Part shown: positions 9,521 through 18,746 of the stretch, one piece after another
Layout: each line of letters starts with the position of its first letter
How positions within the stretch are numbered: position 1 is the first letter of the stretch
Assembly (NCBI GenBank): GCA_021372495.1
Contig: JAJFUF010000013.1
Location: forward strand, 1-60,077
Source of the DNA: Lysobacteraceae bacterium
Lineage (GTDB): Bacteria; Pseudomonadota; Gammaproteobacteria; Xanthomonadales; Rhodanobacteraceae
Reading direction: 5' to 3'
Length of the DNA stretch: 60,077 nucleotides
The notes under the pieces: generated by a model
Databases searched by the model: none
Told to the model about the DNA's origin: nothing
The model's input: the letters and a program-made list of their open reading frames with translations, nothing else
Program-made: the position numbers and the translations under genes

Positions 9521-10198
9521 ATGCGTAAAGGCGAGATCCACCGCATCCACGCGCAGGACCGTATGCGCCAGAACCGGCGCCGCATCGCGCTGGAAGCCGC
9601 GCGGCTGATGAGCGAGCACGGCATCCGCGATTTCCATCGCGCCAAGACCAAGGCCGCCGAGCGGCTCGGCGTCGCCGACGAGCAGAGCCTGCCGCGCAAC
9701 CACGAGATCGAGGACGCGCTGCGCGAACACCAGCGGCTGTTCCAGGGCACCGACCAGCCGCAGGCGCTGCGCCGGCGCCGCGAGGCGGCGCGCGAGGCGC
9801 TGCGTTTCTTCGCGCGCTTCGAGCCGCGCCTGGTCGGCGCGGTGCTGGACGGCACCGCCGACGCGCACTCGGCGGTGTGCCTGCACCTCTACACCGACAC
9901 GCCCGATGCGGTCGGCGCGTTCCTGCACGAGCGCGGCATCCCGTTCCAGCAGCAGGCGCGGCGCCTGCGCCTCGACCGTGAGCGCCAGGCGGAATTCCCG
10001 GTCTATCTGTTCGCCGCCGGCGACGTCGCCATCGACCTCACCGTGCTGCCGCACGACGCGCTGCGCCAGGCGCCGCTGGACCGCGTCGGCGGCGAGCGGC
10101 CGATGCGCCGCGCCTCGCTGGCCGCGCTGGAGGCGCTGCTGGCCGAGGACGAGATCGCCGCGTTCGAGCAGGACGCCGAAGCCTCGCCCGATCCGTAG
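9521..10198 (+). CDS. Uncharacterised conserved protein, possible degenerate nucleotidyltransferase fold
   Basis: A 225-residue soluble, highly charged protein with no signal peptide or membrane segment. The N-terminal third (1-75) is helical and basic, beginning MRKGEIHRIHAQDRMR. Residues 95-177 alternate strand-like and helical stretches: LVGAVLDGTADAHSAVCLHLYTD (the part 104-126) and later DVAIDLTVLP (168-177), an arrangement that recalls minimal nucleotidyltransferase folds, but the usual GS and DxD catalytic residues are not convincing. The C-terminus (195-225) is acidic. Related proteins in Xanthomonadales are, as far as I recall, sometimes labelled UDP-N-acetylmuramate-alanine ligase, but nothing of MurC (P-loop, 450+ residues) is present. 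It follows the PBP1A gene by 116 bases on the same strand and may be co-transcribed. Function unknown. Confidence 0.75.
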   Translation: MRKGEIHRIHAQDRMRQNRRRIALEAARLMSEHGIRDFHRAKTKAAERLGVADEQSLPRNHEIEDALREHQRLFQGTDQPQALRRRREAAREALRFFARFEPRLVGAVLDGTADAHSAVCLHLYTDTPDAVGAFLHERGIPFQQQARRLRLDRERQAEFPVYLFAAGDVAIDLTVLPHDALRQAPLDRVGGERPMRRASLAALEALLAEDEIAAFEQDAEASPDP

Positions 10199-10218
10199 AC
10201 GGGCCGTCCCGAAACGCC

Positions 10219-10243
10219 GACGCCCCGGACCGGCCGGGGCGTC
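10219..10243. terminator. Bidirectional hairpin between convergent genes
   Basis: A perfect 10-bp stem (GACGCCCCGG / CCGGGGCGTC) with a 5-base loop sits between the stops of the uncharacterised gene (+) and gltA (-). Only a short T run (GTTTCG on the minus strand) follows, so efficiency is uncertain. Confidence 0.6.
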
Positions 10244-10264
10244 GCGCAGGTGCAACGCGGGCGG

Positions 10265-11557
<1,293 letters not shown>

Positions 11558-11670
11558 GGCGGACTCCTTGCGGCGTTGGGGGCCGGCGCGGTCGCGACGG
11601 ACGGCGCCGTCCAAGCTGTCTTCACGGGACCGGCGCAACGCGCGTGGCATTGCGCCGCGATACGCGGGAT

Positions 11671-11688
11671 CGCGTTCGCAGAAACGCG
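11671..11688 (-). promoter_or_regulatory. Inverted repeat at the gltA transcription start, possible operator
   Basis: CGCGTT and AACGCG, separated by 6 bases, form a perfect dyad immediately downstream of the gltA -10 element, overlapping the predicted start point. The position would suit a repressor or steric block; the regulator is unknown. Confidence 0.35.
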
Positions 11689-11697
11689 ATTATCGCA
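11689..11697 (-). promoter_or_regulatory. Extended -10 promoter of gltA
   Basis: On the minus strand TGC is followed directly by GATAAT, fitting the extended -10 pattern TGnTATAAT; no good -35 is seen. The predicted start near 11683 leaves a leader of about 125 bases before the GTG start. Confidence 0.5.
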
Positions 11698-11772
11698 TAC
11701 CACCCGGACCGCGGGTGCCGGCGCAGACGGCCGGCGCTGCAGATTCCGCCACGACCTTGGTCGTATGCGGAA

Positions 11773-11794
11773 GCGCGGGGCGTGCGCCCCGCGC
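11773..11794 (-). terminator. Hairpin directly after rpmE2
   Basis: A 9-bp perfect GC stem (GCGCGGGGC / GCCCCGCGC) with a 4-base loop starts 2 bases after the rpmE2 stop. The tail is only TTCCGC on the minus strand. Confidence 0.5.
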
Positions 11795-11796
11795 GC

Positions 11797-12048
11797 TTAC
11801 TTCTTGGCGCCGGCGTAGCGGCGACGGAACTTGTCCACGCGGCCACCGGCGTCGATGGTCTTCTGCTTGCCGGTGTAGAACGGGTGGGACTGGCTGGAGA
11901 TATCCACTTTGATCAGCGGGTACTCCTGGCCGTCCTCCCACTTGATCGTCTCCTTGCTGGTCATGGTCGACCGGGTCAGGAAGGCGAAATTGCTGGACGC
12001 GTCCTGGAACACCACCGCCTGATACTTGGGATGGACGTCGGGCTTCAT
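11797..12048 (-). CDS. rpmE2: Ribosomal protein L31, type B
   Basis: An 83-residue protein starting [16 protein letters not shown], with the type B landmarks [13 protein letters not shown] and a C-terminal [10 protein letters not shown]. It lacks the CxxC zinc ligands of the type A protein, so it is the zinc-independent paralogue that can replace the zinc-containing L31 in the 50S subunit when zinc is scarce. In many bacteria this paralogue is repressed by Zur; whether that holds here is open, though a palindrome sits in its promoter. Whether a zinc-binding L31 also exists elsewhere in the genome cannot be told from this window. Confidence 0.95.
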   Translation of the reverse strand: MKPDVHPKYQAVVFQDASSNFAFLTRSTMTSKETIKWEDGQEYPLIKVDISSQSHPFYTGKQKTIDAGGRVDKFRRRYAGAKK

Positions 12049-12081
12049 GAAACCGCTCCGCGGGGGATCGAAAAGACGGCC

Positions 12082-12111
12082 ATGTTAGCGGTTTTCCGCT
12101 ATCTGCCGCAA
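12082..12111 (-). promoter_or_regulatory. Candidate rpmE2 promoter containing a palindrome
   Basis: On the minus strand TTGCGG (12111-12106), an 18-base spacer and TAACAT (12087-12082) form a moderate sigma-70 promoter. A perfect palindrome TAGCGG-AAAA-CCGCTA (12101-12086) fills most of the spacer and touches the -10, an ideal place for a repressor site. Confidence 0.4.
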
Positions 12112-12181
12112 GTTGGCGGCGACGCCGGCCGGCGGCTGCCGGGTCCGTGGAATCGCGGAAGGGGGCGCACGGCGGGCGCAG

Positions 12182-12242
12182 GGCGGGTTCGGCCCACCAT
12201 CGCAACCTCATCGGAGGAGGCGGTGGCGGGCCGAAGCCCACC
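12182..12242. repeat. Imperfect inverted repeat of a dispersed GGGCCGAAGCCCACC type
   Basis: Left arm 12182-12203 and right arm 12219-12242 pair with a few mismatches and one indel. The right arm ends exactly at the stop codon of the nucleoside hydrolase gene, so the element probably also serves as its transcription terminator. A related-looking hairpin lies before hemW at 26705. Confidence 0.5.
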
Positions 12243-13163
12243 CTACGCCGTGCCGAGGGCCGCCCGCGCCAGCGCCTCGAAGCGCGCCTGGTCCACGTCC
12301 AGCACGATGCGCGCGTTGGCGGGAGCGCCCAGCCGGCGCTCCCAGTCGACCACGGTGGCGCCGCGGGTCAGCGCGCCGTCCAGTTCGACCGCGACGTGGC
12401 GATCCTCGGCGCGGGTGACGATGCCGGGCTCCAGCGCCACCGCCATCGCCAGCGCGTCGGCGGCCAGCACGCCGGGACGGCCGCGCTCGCGGTTGAACGC
12501 GCGCACCTTGCGCGAGATCGCGGCGTAGAAGCGCGCACGCGGATCGGCGGCCGCGACCCAGCGCTCGAAGCGCTCGAAGTCGAAGGCGTGGCGCACGCTC
12601 GCCTCCCAGTCCACCAGATCGAAATGCGGGAATCCGGTGAACACCACGTGCGCGGCCTCGGGGTCGAAGCCGATGTTGAACTCGGCCGGCACGAGCTGCG
12701 TGTTGCCGCGGCCGGTGACCGCGCCGCCCATCACCACCAGCCGCGCGACGCGCGTCGGCAGCGCAGGATCGAGCCGCAACGCCAGCGCGAGATTGGTCAG
12801 CGGGCCGATCGCCACCAGCGTGAGCCGGCCGGCGTGCGCATGCGACAGCCGCAGCAGCGCCAGCGCGGCGTGCTCGTCCGCCGCGCGCCGCGCCGGCGCG
12901 CGATAGCCGGTGTCGCCGAAGCCGTCTCGACCATGCACGAAGGCGGCGTCCGCGGCGGCGCGCACCAGCGGCGCGGCGGCGCCGGCAAACACCGGCGTAT
13001 CGGCGCCGATTGTCTCCACCAGCTTGAGCGCGTTGCGCAGCGCATGCCCCAGGCCGACGTTGCCGGCGGTGACGGTCAGCGCGGCGACCTCGCCGTGCGC
13101 ATGCGCCATCAGGATCGCCAGCGCGTCGTCCACGCCGGGGTCGGTGTCGATGAGGAGGGGCAT
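12243..13163 (-). CDS. Inosine/uridine-preferring nucleoside hydrolase
   Basis: A 306-residue IUNH-family enzyme that hydrolyses the N-glycosidic bond of ribonucleosides in purine/pyrimidine salvage. The calcium-binding aspartate cluster DTDPGVDDA is at residues 6-14, and the family motifs VAIGPLTNLA, VVMGGAV and EFNIGFDPEAA are all intact, indicating an active enzyme. The base preference (inosine, uridine or other) cannot be read from these motifs alone. The ATG at 13163 is preceded by a short G-rich repeat rather than a clean ribosome site. It lies 95 bases after recG on the same strand. Confidence 0.9.
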   Translation of the reverse strand: MPLLIDTDPGVDDALAILMAHAHGEVAALTVTAGNVGLGHALRNALKLVETIGADTPVFAGAAAPLVRAAADAAFVHGRDGFGDTGYRAPARRAADEHAALALLRLSHAHAGRLTLVAIGPLTNLALALRLDPALPTRVARLVVMGGAVTGRGNTQLVPAEFNIGFDPEAAHVVFTGFPHFDLVDWEASVRHAFDFERFERWVAAADPRARFYAAISRKVRAFNRERGRPGVLAADALAMAVALEPGIVTRAEDRHVAVELDGALTRGATVVDWERRLGAPANARIVLDVDQARFEALARAALGTA

Positions 13164-13175
13164 GGGGGCTGGAAC

Positions 13176-13200
13176 CGGGAGTGGGGAGCGGGGAGTCGTG
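13176..13200. repeat. Short GGGGAG-type dispersed repeat
   Basis: The stretch contains GGGAGTGGGGAGCGGGGAGT, a tandem of G-rich heptamer-like units. Similar units occur at 15843-15857 and, inverted, at 16013-16034, always between genes. Such tandem G-rich boxes are familiar in Xanthomonadales intergenic DNA. Confidence 0.5.
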
Positions 13201-13258
13201 CAAAGCATAACAACGTGCGTAAACGCCTTAGCGACCACTCCTGCGCCGCCACTCCCCC

Positions 13259-15370
13259 TCACGCCCCCGCATAACGCGCCGCGCCGCCGATCCAGCGCGC
13301 GACCAGGCGCTCGGCGAGTTCGGGGTGCTGCGCCAGCATCGCCTCGCCGACGCGCTGCACGGCCGGCAACAGGCGCGCGTCGCGCGTCAGGTCGGCGATG
13401 CGGAAGGCGAGCTGGCCGGTCTGGCGCGTGCCCAGCAGCTCGCCGGGTCCACGCAGTTCGAGATCCTTTTCGGCGATGCGGAAGCCGTCGCCGGTTTCGC
13501 GCATCACGTCCAGGCGCTGCCGCGCCAGTTGCGACAGCGGCGGCCGGTACAGCAGCACGCAGCTCGAGGCGACGCTGCCGCGGCCGACCCGGCCGCGCAA
13601 CTGGTGCAACTGGGCGAGGCCGAGGCGTTCGGCGTTCTCGATCACCATCAGGCTGGCGTTGGGCACGTCGACGCCGACCTCGATCACCGTGGTCGCGACC
13701 AGCACGACCAGCTCGCCGGCCTTGAACGCATCCATCACCGCCTGCTTGTCCTTCGGCTTCATGCGCCCGTGCACCAGGCCGATGCGCAACGCGGGCAGCG
13801 CGGCAGTGAGCTCGGCAAAAGCCACCTCCGCGGCCTGCGCCTCGAGCTGTTCGCTCTCCTCGATCAGGGTACACACCCAGTACGCCTGGCGGCCTTCGGC
13901 GCAGGCGACGCGGATGCGCTCGATCACCTCGCCGCGGCGCGCGGCGGAGATCGCCACGGTCTGTACCGGCGTGCGCCCGGGCGGCAGCTCGTCGATCGCG
14001 GAAACGTCGAGGTCGGCGTAGGCGGTCATCGCCAGCGTGCGCGGGATCGGCGTCGCGGTCAGCACCAGTTGGTGCGGCACGCCGTCGCCGGCCAGGCCCT
14101 TGTCGCGCAGGGCGAGGCGCTGATGCACGCCGAAGCGGTGCTGCTCGTCGACGATCGCCAGGCCGAGCCGGGCGAAGGCGACGCCCTCCTGCATCAGCGC
14201 GTGCGTGCCGATCGCGATCGGCGCGCCGCCGGCCACCGCCGTCAGCGCGGCCTTGCGCGCGCGCCCCTGCACCTTGCCGGCCAGCCACACCACGTCCACG
14301 CCGAGCGGCTCGAGCCACTGGCGGAAGTTGCGCAGATGCTGCTCGGCCAGCAGCTCGGTCGGCGCCATCAACGCGACCTGGTAGCCGCATTCGACCGCGG
14401 CCAGCGCGGCCAGCGCGGCGACCACGGTCTTGCCGGAGCCCACGTCGCCCTGCACCAGCCGCAGCATCGGCGCGGTGGCGGCGAGGTCGCGCGCGATCTC
14501 CGCATCGACGCGGCGCTGCGCGCCGGTCAGCGCGAACGGCAGCCGCGCCAGCAGCGCGGCGCGCAGATGGCCGTCGCCGGCCAGTGCGGGCGCGCGCAGC
14601 GTGCGCACCTGCGCGCGCAGGCGCTTCAGGCTGAGGTGATGGGTCAGCAGTTCCTCGAAGGCCAGCCGCTGCTGCGCCGGATGCGTGCCCAGGGTCAGCC
14701 GCGCGACGTCGGCGTCGGCGGCCGGCCGGTGCACGGTCAACAGCGCCTCGCGCAGCGACGACAGCGCCAGCGGCGCGCGCAGCCCGGCCGGGATCAGCTC
14801 CAGTGCGGCCTCGTCCGGCAGGCGCGCCAGCGCCTTGGCGATCACCCCGGCGAGCCGCTTCTGGCCGAGGCCCTCGGTGGTCGGATAGACCGGCGTGAGG
14901 CGCTCCTCGACCGTCGCCGGCGCGTCGCCCGCCAGGCGCTCGTACTGCGGATGCACCATTTCCGGGCCGGTCGCGCCGAAGCGTACCTCGCCGTAGCAGC
15001 GCAGGCGCGTACCCGGCGCGAGCTGCCCGGCCTGCGCGCGGCGGAAGTGGAAGAAGCGCAGCACCAGCGTCGCGGCGGAAGCGTCGGTCAGCGCGACCCT
15101 GAGCTGCGGGCGATAGCGAAAGCCGGTCTCGACCGCCTCGACGACGCCCTCGACCTGCGCGCTCTGCCCCGGGCGCAGCTCGCGGATCGGCGTGATGCGG
15201 GTGCGGTCCTCGTAGCGCAGCGGCAGGTGGAACCACAGATCCTGCACGCGGACGAGCCCGAGCCGCGCCAGCGCCTGCGCCAGCGCGGGGCCGACGCCGG
15301 GCAACGCGGACGCCGGCTGCAGGGCGGCATCCTCGGTGGCGGCGAGCGGAGCGCGGGCGGGCGACGTCAT
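13259..15370 (-). CDS. recG: ATP-dependent DNA helicase RecG
   Basis: A 703-residue superfamily 2 helicase that regresses stalled replication forks and processes Holliday junctions. It shows the N-terminal wedge/OB domain (about 60-170), Walker A QGDVGSGKT (about 300-310), the DEQH box (about 403-408), LTATPIPRTLAM, and the C-terminal motifs VVLVATTVIEVGVDVPNA and QLRGRVGRG. All helicase motifs appear intact. It lies downstream of ridA, with a gap of 75 bases, in the conserved spoT-ridA-recG order. Confidence 0.97.
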   Translation of the reverse strand: MTSPARAPLAATEDAALQPASALPGVGPALAQALARLGLVRVQDLWFHLPLRYEDRTRITPIRELRPGQSAQVEGVVEAVETGFRYRPQLRVALTDASAATLVLRFFHFRRAQAGQLAPGTRLRCYGEVRFGATGPEMVHPQYERLAGDAPATVEERLTPVYPTTEGLGQKRLAGVIAKALARLPDEAALELIPAGLRAPLALSSLREALLTVHRPAADADVARLTLGTHPAQQRLAFEELLTHHLSLKRLRAQVRTLRAPALAGDGHLRAALLARLPFALTGAQRRVDAEIARDLAATAPMLRLVQGDVGSGKTVVAALAALAAVECGYQVALMAPTELLAEQHLRNFRQWLEPLGVDVVWLAGKVQGRARKAALTAVAGGAPIAIGTHALMQEGVAFARLGLAIVDEQHRFGVHQRLALRDKGLAGDGVPHQLVLTATPIPRTLAMTAYADLDVSAIDELPPGRTPVQTVAISAARRGEVIERIRVACAEGRQAYWVCTLIEESEQLEAQAAEVAFAELTAALPALRIGLVHGRMKPKDKQAVMDAFKAGELVVLVATTVIEVGVDVPNASLMVIENAERLGLAQLHQLRGRVGRGSVASSCVLLYRPPLSQLARQRLDVMRETGDGFRIAEKDLELRGPGELLGTRQTGQLAFRIADLTRDARLLPAVQRVGEAMLAQHPELAERLVARWIGGAARYAGA

Positions 15371-15445
15371 CCTCGCAAGGGTAGCCGAGCGGCGTGCCGT
15401 CGCGTAGCGGCGCGCGCCCGCGATCGGCGTAGGTACCGGCTTACG

Positions 15446-15829
15446 TCAGTCGAGCACCATGATCGCGTCGACCTCGACCGCCGCGCCGCGCGGCAGCGCG
15501 GCGACGCCGATCGTCGAGCGCGCGGGATACGGCTGCTTGAAGTAGTCGGCCATCACCGCATTGACCGCGGCGAAGTTGGACAGGTCGGTCAGGTAGATAC
15601 CGACGCGCACGACCTCGTCGAACGATCCGCCGGCCGCCGCGCACACCGCGCGCAGGTTGTCGAACACGCGCCGCGCCTGCGTCGCGATGTCGCCCGCCAC
15701 CAGCTCGCCGGTGGCCGGATCGAGCGGCGTCTGCCCCGACAGGTACACGGTGGCGCCGGCGCGCACGGCTTGCGAATAGGGGCCGATGGCCTTGGGGGCT
15801 TCGGCGGTGTGGATGGCGGTGCGGGACAT
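15446..15829 (-). CDS. ridA: RidA family enamine/imine deaminase
   Basis: A 127-residue YjgF/YER057c/UK114 protein, [20 protein letters not shown] onwards, with the key residues of active RidA: the GPYSQA strand, [12 protein letters not shown], and the substrate-binding Arg and Glu in [21 protein letters not shown]. It neutralises reactive 2-aminoacrylate formed by PLP enzymes such as threonine/serine dehydratase, one of which is encoded at 34938 in this window. Gene order spoT-ridA-recG is conserved in relatives. Confidence 0.94.
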   Translation of the reverse strand: MSRTAIHTAEAPKAIGPYSQAVRAGATVYLSGQTPLDPATGELVAGDIATQARRVFDNLRAVCAAAGGSFDEVVRVGIYLTDLSNFAAVNAVMADYFKQPYPARSTIGVAALPRGAAVEVDAIMVLD

Positions 15830-15839
15830 GGGGTACCTC

Positions 15840-16036
15840 GTGAGTGGGGAGTGGGGAAGCGTAGCAACAACGCCGTCATTCCGACGCAAGCCGGAATCCA
15901 GCCATTCGGCCCCGGTGGGATGTCCGAGAGCGCAGGCTCGCCTGCCGAGCGCGATTCACGCGATCAGATTTTGGCATGCGTCGGAATGGCACATCCAAAA
16001 CGGCATCTCGCCCTACTCCCCACTTCCCGCTCCCAG
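15840..16036. repeat. Composite dispersed repeat between ridA and spoT
   Basis: A G-rich box GTGAGTGGGGAGTGGGGAAG (15840-15859) opens the gap, and its C-rich counterpart CCCTACTCCCCACTTCCCGC (16012-16031) closes it. Between them CGTCATTCCGACGCAAGCCG (15881-15900) and the following GGAATCCAG resemble the ATTCCCGC...GCGGGAAT-type repeats found in many bacteria. No gene is seen here. Confidence 0.5.
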
Positions 16037-16040
16037 CCCC

Positions 16041-18191
16041 TCATACCGGATGCCGATACACCCCGTTGACCGCGCCGGCGCGGCGCACGCGGCGCATCAC
16101 GTCGGCGAGGTGCTTGCGGTTCTTCACCTCGATGGTGAACACCAGCGTCGCCGACATCACGTCGCGCTCGCTGTATTCGACGTTCTCGATGTTGGAGCCG
16201 CTCTCGGCGATCGCCGCGGCGACGGTGGCCAGCACGCCGGGCTTGTTGGCCACCTCGACGCGCAGCTCGACCTTGTAGTCGCCCTGCACTTCGCGGTCCC
16301 AGGCGATCTCGACGCGGCGCTCCGGCGTCTTCGCCAGCTCGGCGACGTTGGGGCAGCCGGCCTGGTGCACGACGATGCCCTTGCCTGCGGAGAGGTAGCC
16401 GACGATATCGTCGCCGGGCAGCGGATGGCAGCAATTGGCGAACGACAGCACGCCGCGCTCGGCGCCGCTGATGCGGATCTTCTCCTTGGCGCGCGCGCGC
16501 TGCGCGCCGTGCGCGCCGCCCTGCGCGGCGACCAGTTGCGCCGCCACCTGGTCGGGCATGCGGTTGCCGAGCGCGAGGTCGGCGAGCAGTTCCTCCAGGC
16601 GCTTGAACTTCTGCTCGTCGAGGTAGCGCTCGATCACCGCCGGCGGGATCGCGTCGAGGCTGGCGCCCTGCGCGTCCAGCGCGCGGTCGAGCATGCGGTG
16701 GCCGAAATCGACCGCGTCCTCGTGCTGCAGGCGCTTGAGGAAATGGCGGATCGCGGTGCGCGCCTTGCTGGTGACCACCGATTCCAGCCACTGCGGATTG
16801 GGCGCGGCGGACGGCGCGGTGATGACCTCGACGCTCTGCCCGGAGGCGAGCGGGGTGCGCAGCGGCACCAGCCGCTTGTCGACGCGCGCGGCCACCGCGT
16901 GGCTGCCGACGTCGGTGTGCACCGCATAGGCGAAGTCCAGCGCGGTGGCGTTGCGCGGCAACGCGAGGATGTCGCCGCGCGGCGTGAACAGGTAGACCTC
17001 GTCCGGGAACAGGTCGACCTTGACGTTCTCGATGAATTCCAGCGAGGAAGCCTCGCCCGCCTGGCGGTCGGCGAGGCCGGTCAGCCACTCGCGGGCGCGC
17101 GCCTGCGCGTTGTTGGCCGGGCCGGAGTCGGTCTTGTAGATCCAGTGCGCGGCGACGCCGCGCTCGGCCACCGTGTCCATGTCCTCGGTGCGGATCTGGA
17201 TCTCGATCGGCGCGCCGAACGGACCGAACAGCACGGTGTGCAGCGACTGGTAGCCGTTCGCCTTCGGGATCGCGATGAAATCCTTGAAGCGGCCGTCGAC
17301 CGGCTTGTACAGCGTGTGCACCGCGCCCAGCGCGTGGTAGCAGTGCATCACGCTGTCGGTGACCACGCGGAAACCGTACACGTCCATCACCTGCGCGAAC
17401 GATTTGTGGTCGTTGCGCATCTTCGTGTAGATGCTGTACGGCGACTTGATCCGGCTGACCACGCGCACGGGAATATGCTCGGCGGCGAGCCGCGCCTGCA
17501 GCGCGGTCTCGATCCTGCCCATCGCCTCGCGGCGATTGCCGAGCGCGCTGCGGATGCGCGCGGCGATCACGCGGTGGCGGTCGGGGTACAGCGTGCGGAA
17601 GCCGAGATCCTGCAGCTCGGCCTTGATGCGGTTCATGCCGAGGCGCTGCGCGATCGGCGCGTAGATCTCCAGCGTTTCGCGCGCGATGCGCCGGCGCGCC
17701 TCGGCGTCCTGCGCTTCCAGCGTGCGCATGTTGTGCAGGCGGTCGGCCAGCTTGATCAGGATCACGCGCAGGTCGCGCGCCATCGCCAGCAGCATCTTGC
17801 GGAAGCTTTCCGCGGTCGCTTCCTGGCGGCTGCCGAAGCGCACCTTGTCCAGCTTGGTGACGCCGTCGACCAGTTCGGTGACGGTGGCGCCGAACTCGGC
17901 CTCGAGCTCGGCGCGGGTCAGCGCGGTGTCTTCCAGGGTGTCGTGCAGGATCGCGGCGATGATCGTCTCGGCGTCCATGCCCAGTTCGGCGAGGATGCCG
18001 GCGACCGCGATCGGGTGGGTGATGTAGGGCTCGCCGCTCTTGCGCAGTTGGCCCGCGTGGGCGCGGGCGCCGACCTCGTAGGCGCGACGCGTGCGCTGCA
18101 CCTGCTCGGCGGGCAGGTAGCCGGCGAGGCGCTGCTCCAGCGCGTCGAGGCCGGGCAGCGCGGCCGCATTGTGCGGGGCCGCGAGGTTCAC
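16041..18191 (-). CDS. spoT: Bifunctional (p)ppGpp synthetase/hydrolase SpoT
   Basis: A 716-residue RelA/SpoT homologue. The N-terminal HD hydrolase has an intact HDTLED (about residue 84), the synthetase domain carries the RFKD motif (about 299-302) of bifunctional enzymes followed by IAIPKANGYQSLHT, and TGS (about 400-460), helical, zinc-finger-like (CCHPLPGD) and C-terminal ACT (about 640-715) domains follow. It controls stringent-response alarmone levels. The start is the GTG at 18191, five bases after AGGAGG; open sequence extends to 18251 but lacks a better ribosome site. It follows rpoZ by 75 bases. Confidence 0.96.
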   Translation of the reverse strand: MNLAAPHNAAALPGLDALEQRLAGYLPAEQVQRTRRAYEVGARAHAGQLRKSGEPYITHPIAVAGILAELGMDAETIIAAILHDTLEDTALTRAELEAEFGATVTELVDGVTKLDKVRFGSRQEATAESFRKMLLAMARDLRVILIKLADRLHNMRTLEAQDAEARRRIARETLEIYAPIAQRLGMNRIKAELQDLGFRTLYPDRHRVIAARIRSALGNRREAMGRIETALQARLAAEHIPVRVVSRIKSPYSIYTKMRNDHKSFAQVMDVYGFRVVTDSVMHCYHALGAVHTLYKPVDGRFKDFIAIPKANGYQSLHTVLFGPFGAPIEIQIRTEDMDTVAERGVAAHWIYKTDSGPANNAQARAREWLTGLADRQAGEASSLEFIENVKVDLFPDEVYLFTPRGDILALPRNATALDFAYAVHTDVGSHAVAARVDKRLVPLRTPLASGQSVEVITAPSAAPNPQWLESVVTSKARTAIRHFLKRLQHEDAVDFGHRMLDRALDAQGASLDAIPPAVIERYLDEQKFKRLEELLADLALGNRMPDQVAAQLVAAQGGAHGAQRARAKEKIRISGAERGVLSFANCCHPLPGDDIVGYLSAGKGIVVHQAGCPNVAELAKTPERRVEIAWDREVQGDYKVELRVEVANKPGVLATVAAAIAESGSNIENVEYSERDVMSATLVFTIEVKNRKHLADVMRRVRRAGAVNGVYRHPV

Positions 18192-18266
18192 CACCGCCTC
18201 CTGCGCTCGTGCGCGCGGCGGATCAGGATCGTGCCGACGCGACCCACGCACGACGGCGGCAGCGGC

Positions 18267-18560
18267 TCAGAGGTCGTCGCCGCCCTTGGACAGGTCGTCG
18301 TCCACCTCGGCGGCCGCCCATTCCAGCGCCTCGCGCTCGGCGCGCTCGCGCTCGACGCGGTCGATCTCCTCGATCAGCGCGTTGTCCACGCTGCGCGCGG
18401 CGATCTCGCGCAGCGCCAGCACGGTGGGCTTGTCGTTGTTGTTCTCGACGCGCGGGTCGGCGCCCTTGGCGAGCTGCCGCGCGCGCTTGGTGGCCATCAG
18501 CACCAGTTCGAAGCGGTTGTCGACCACCTCGAGGCAATCCTCGACGGTAATGCGTGCCAT
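18267..18560 (-). CDS. rpoZ: RNA polymerase omega subunit
   Basis: A 97-residue protein, [20 protein letters not shown], with the family core [15 protein letters not shown] and [10 protein letters not shown]. Omega helps fold the beta-prime subunit and, in proteobacteria, forms part of ppGpp site 1, which fits its operon partner spoT. The C-terminus is acidic ([13 protein letters not shown]). In relatives gmk usually lies just upstream of rpoZ; here the Mla genes lie between them. Confidence 0.96.
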   Translation of the reverse strand: MARITVEDCLEVVDNRFELVLMATKRARQLAKGADPRVENNNDKPTVLALREIAARSVDNALIEEIDRVERERAEREALEWAAAEVDDDLSKGGDDL

Positions 18561-18600
18561 ATCAAAACCTTGTCGTATCAGAAACTTGGGGGCAAGTTAC

Positions 18601-18630
18601 AGTCTAGCGGGACAGGGGCCGTCCTGGCAA
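18601..18630 (-). promoter_or_regulatory. Promoter of rpoZ-spoT-ridA-recG
   Basis: TTGCCA and TAGACT on the minus strand, 18 bases apart, lie 41 bases upstream of the rpoZ start codon. An own promoter is expected because gmk is not adjacent. Confidence 0.6.
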
Positions 18631-18662
18631 TGCGCGGCTGCCGAATGTTCAGCCGCCCCATG

Positions 18663-18668
18663 TACAAT
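18663..18668 (+). promoter_or_regulatory. Candidate -10 of mlaA
   Basis: TACAAT lies 78 bases before the mlaA start codon, in the divergent rpoZ/mlaA interval. The -35 region (CTGCCG or GCCGAA) is poor. Confidence 0.45.
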
Positions 18669-18746
18669 CGCCGCTTCGCATGGCGCGTGAATGCCGCTGT
18701 GGTCGCTGCCATCCGCGAGCAGATCGTCATTCCTGCAGGAAGCCCG

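Noticed and set aside
9521..10198. Label UDP-N-acetylmuramate-alanine ligase for the protein after PBP1A
   Set aside because: It is only 225 residues long and has no P-loop or Mur ligase motifs.
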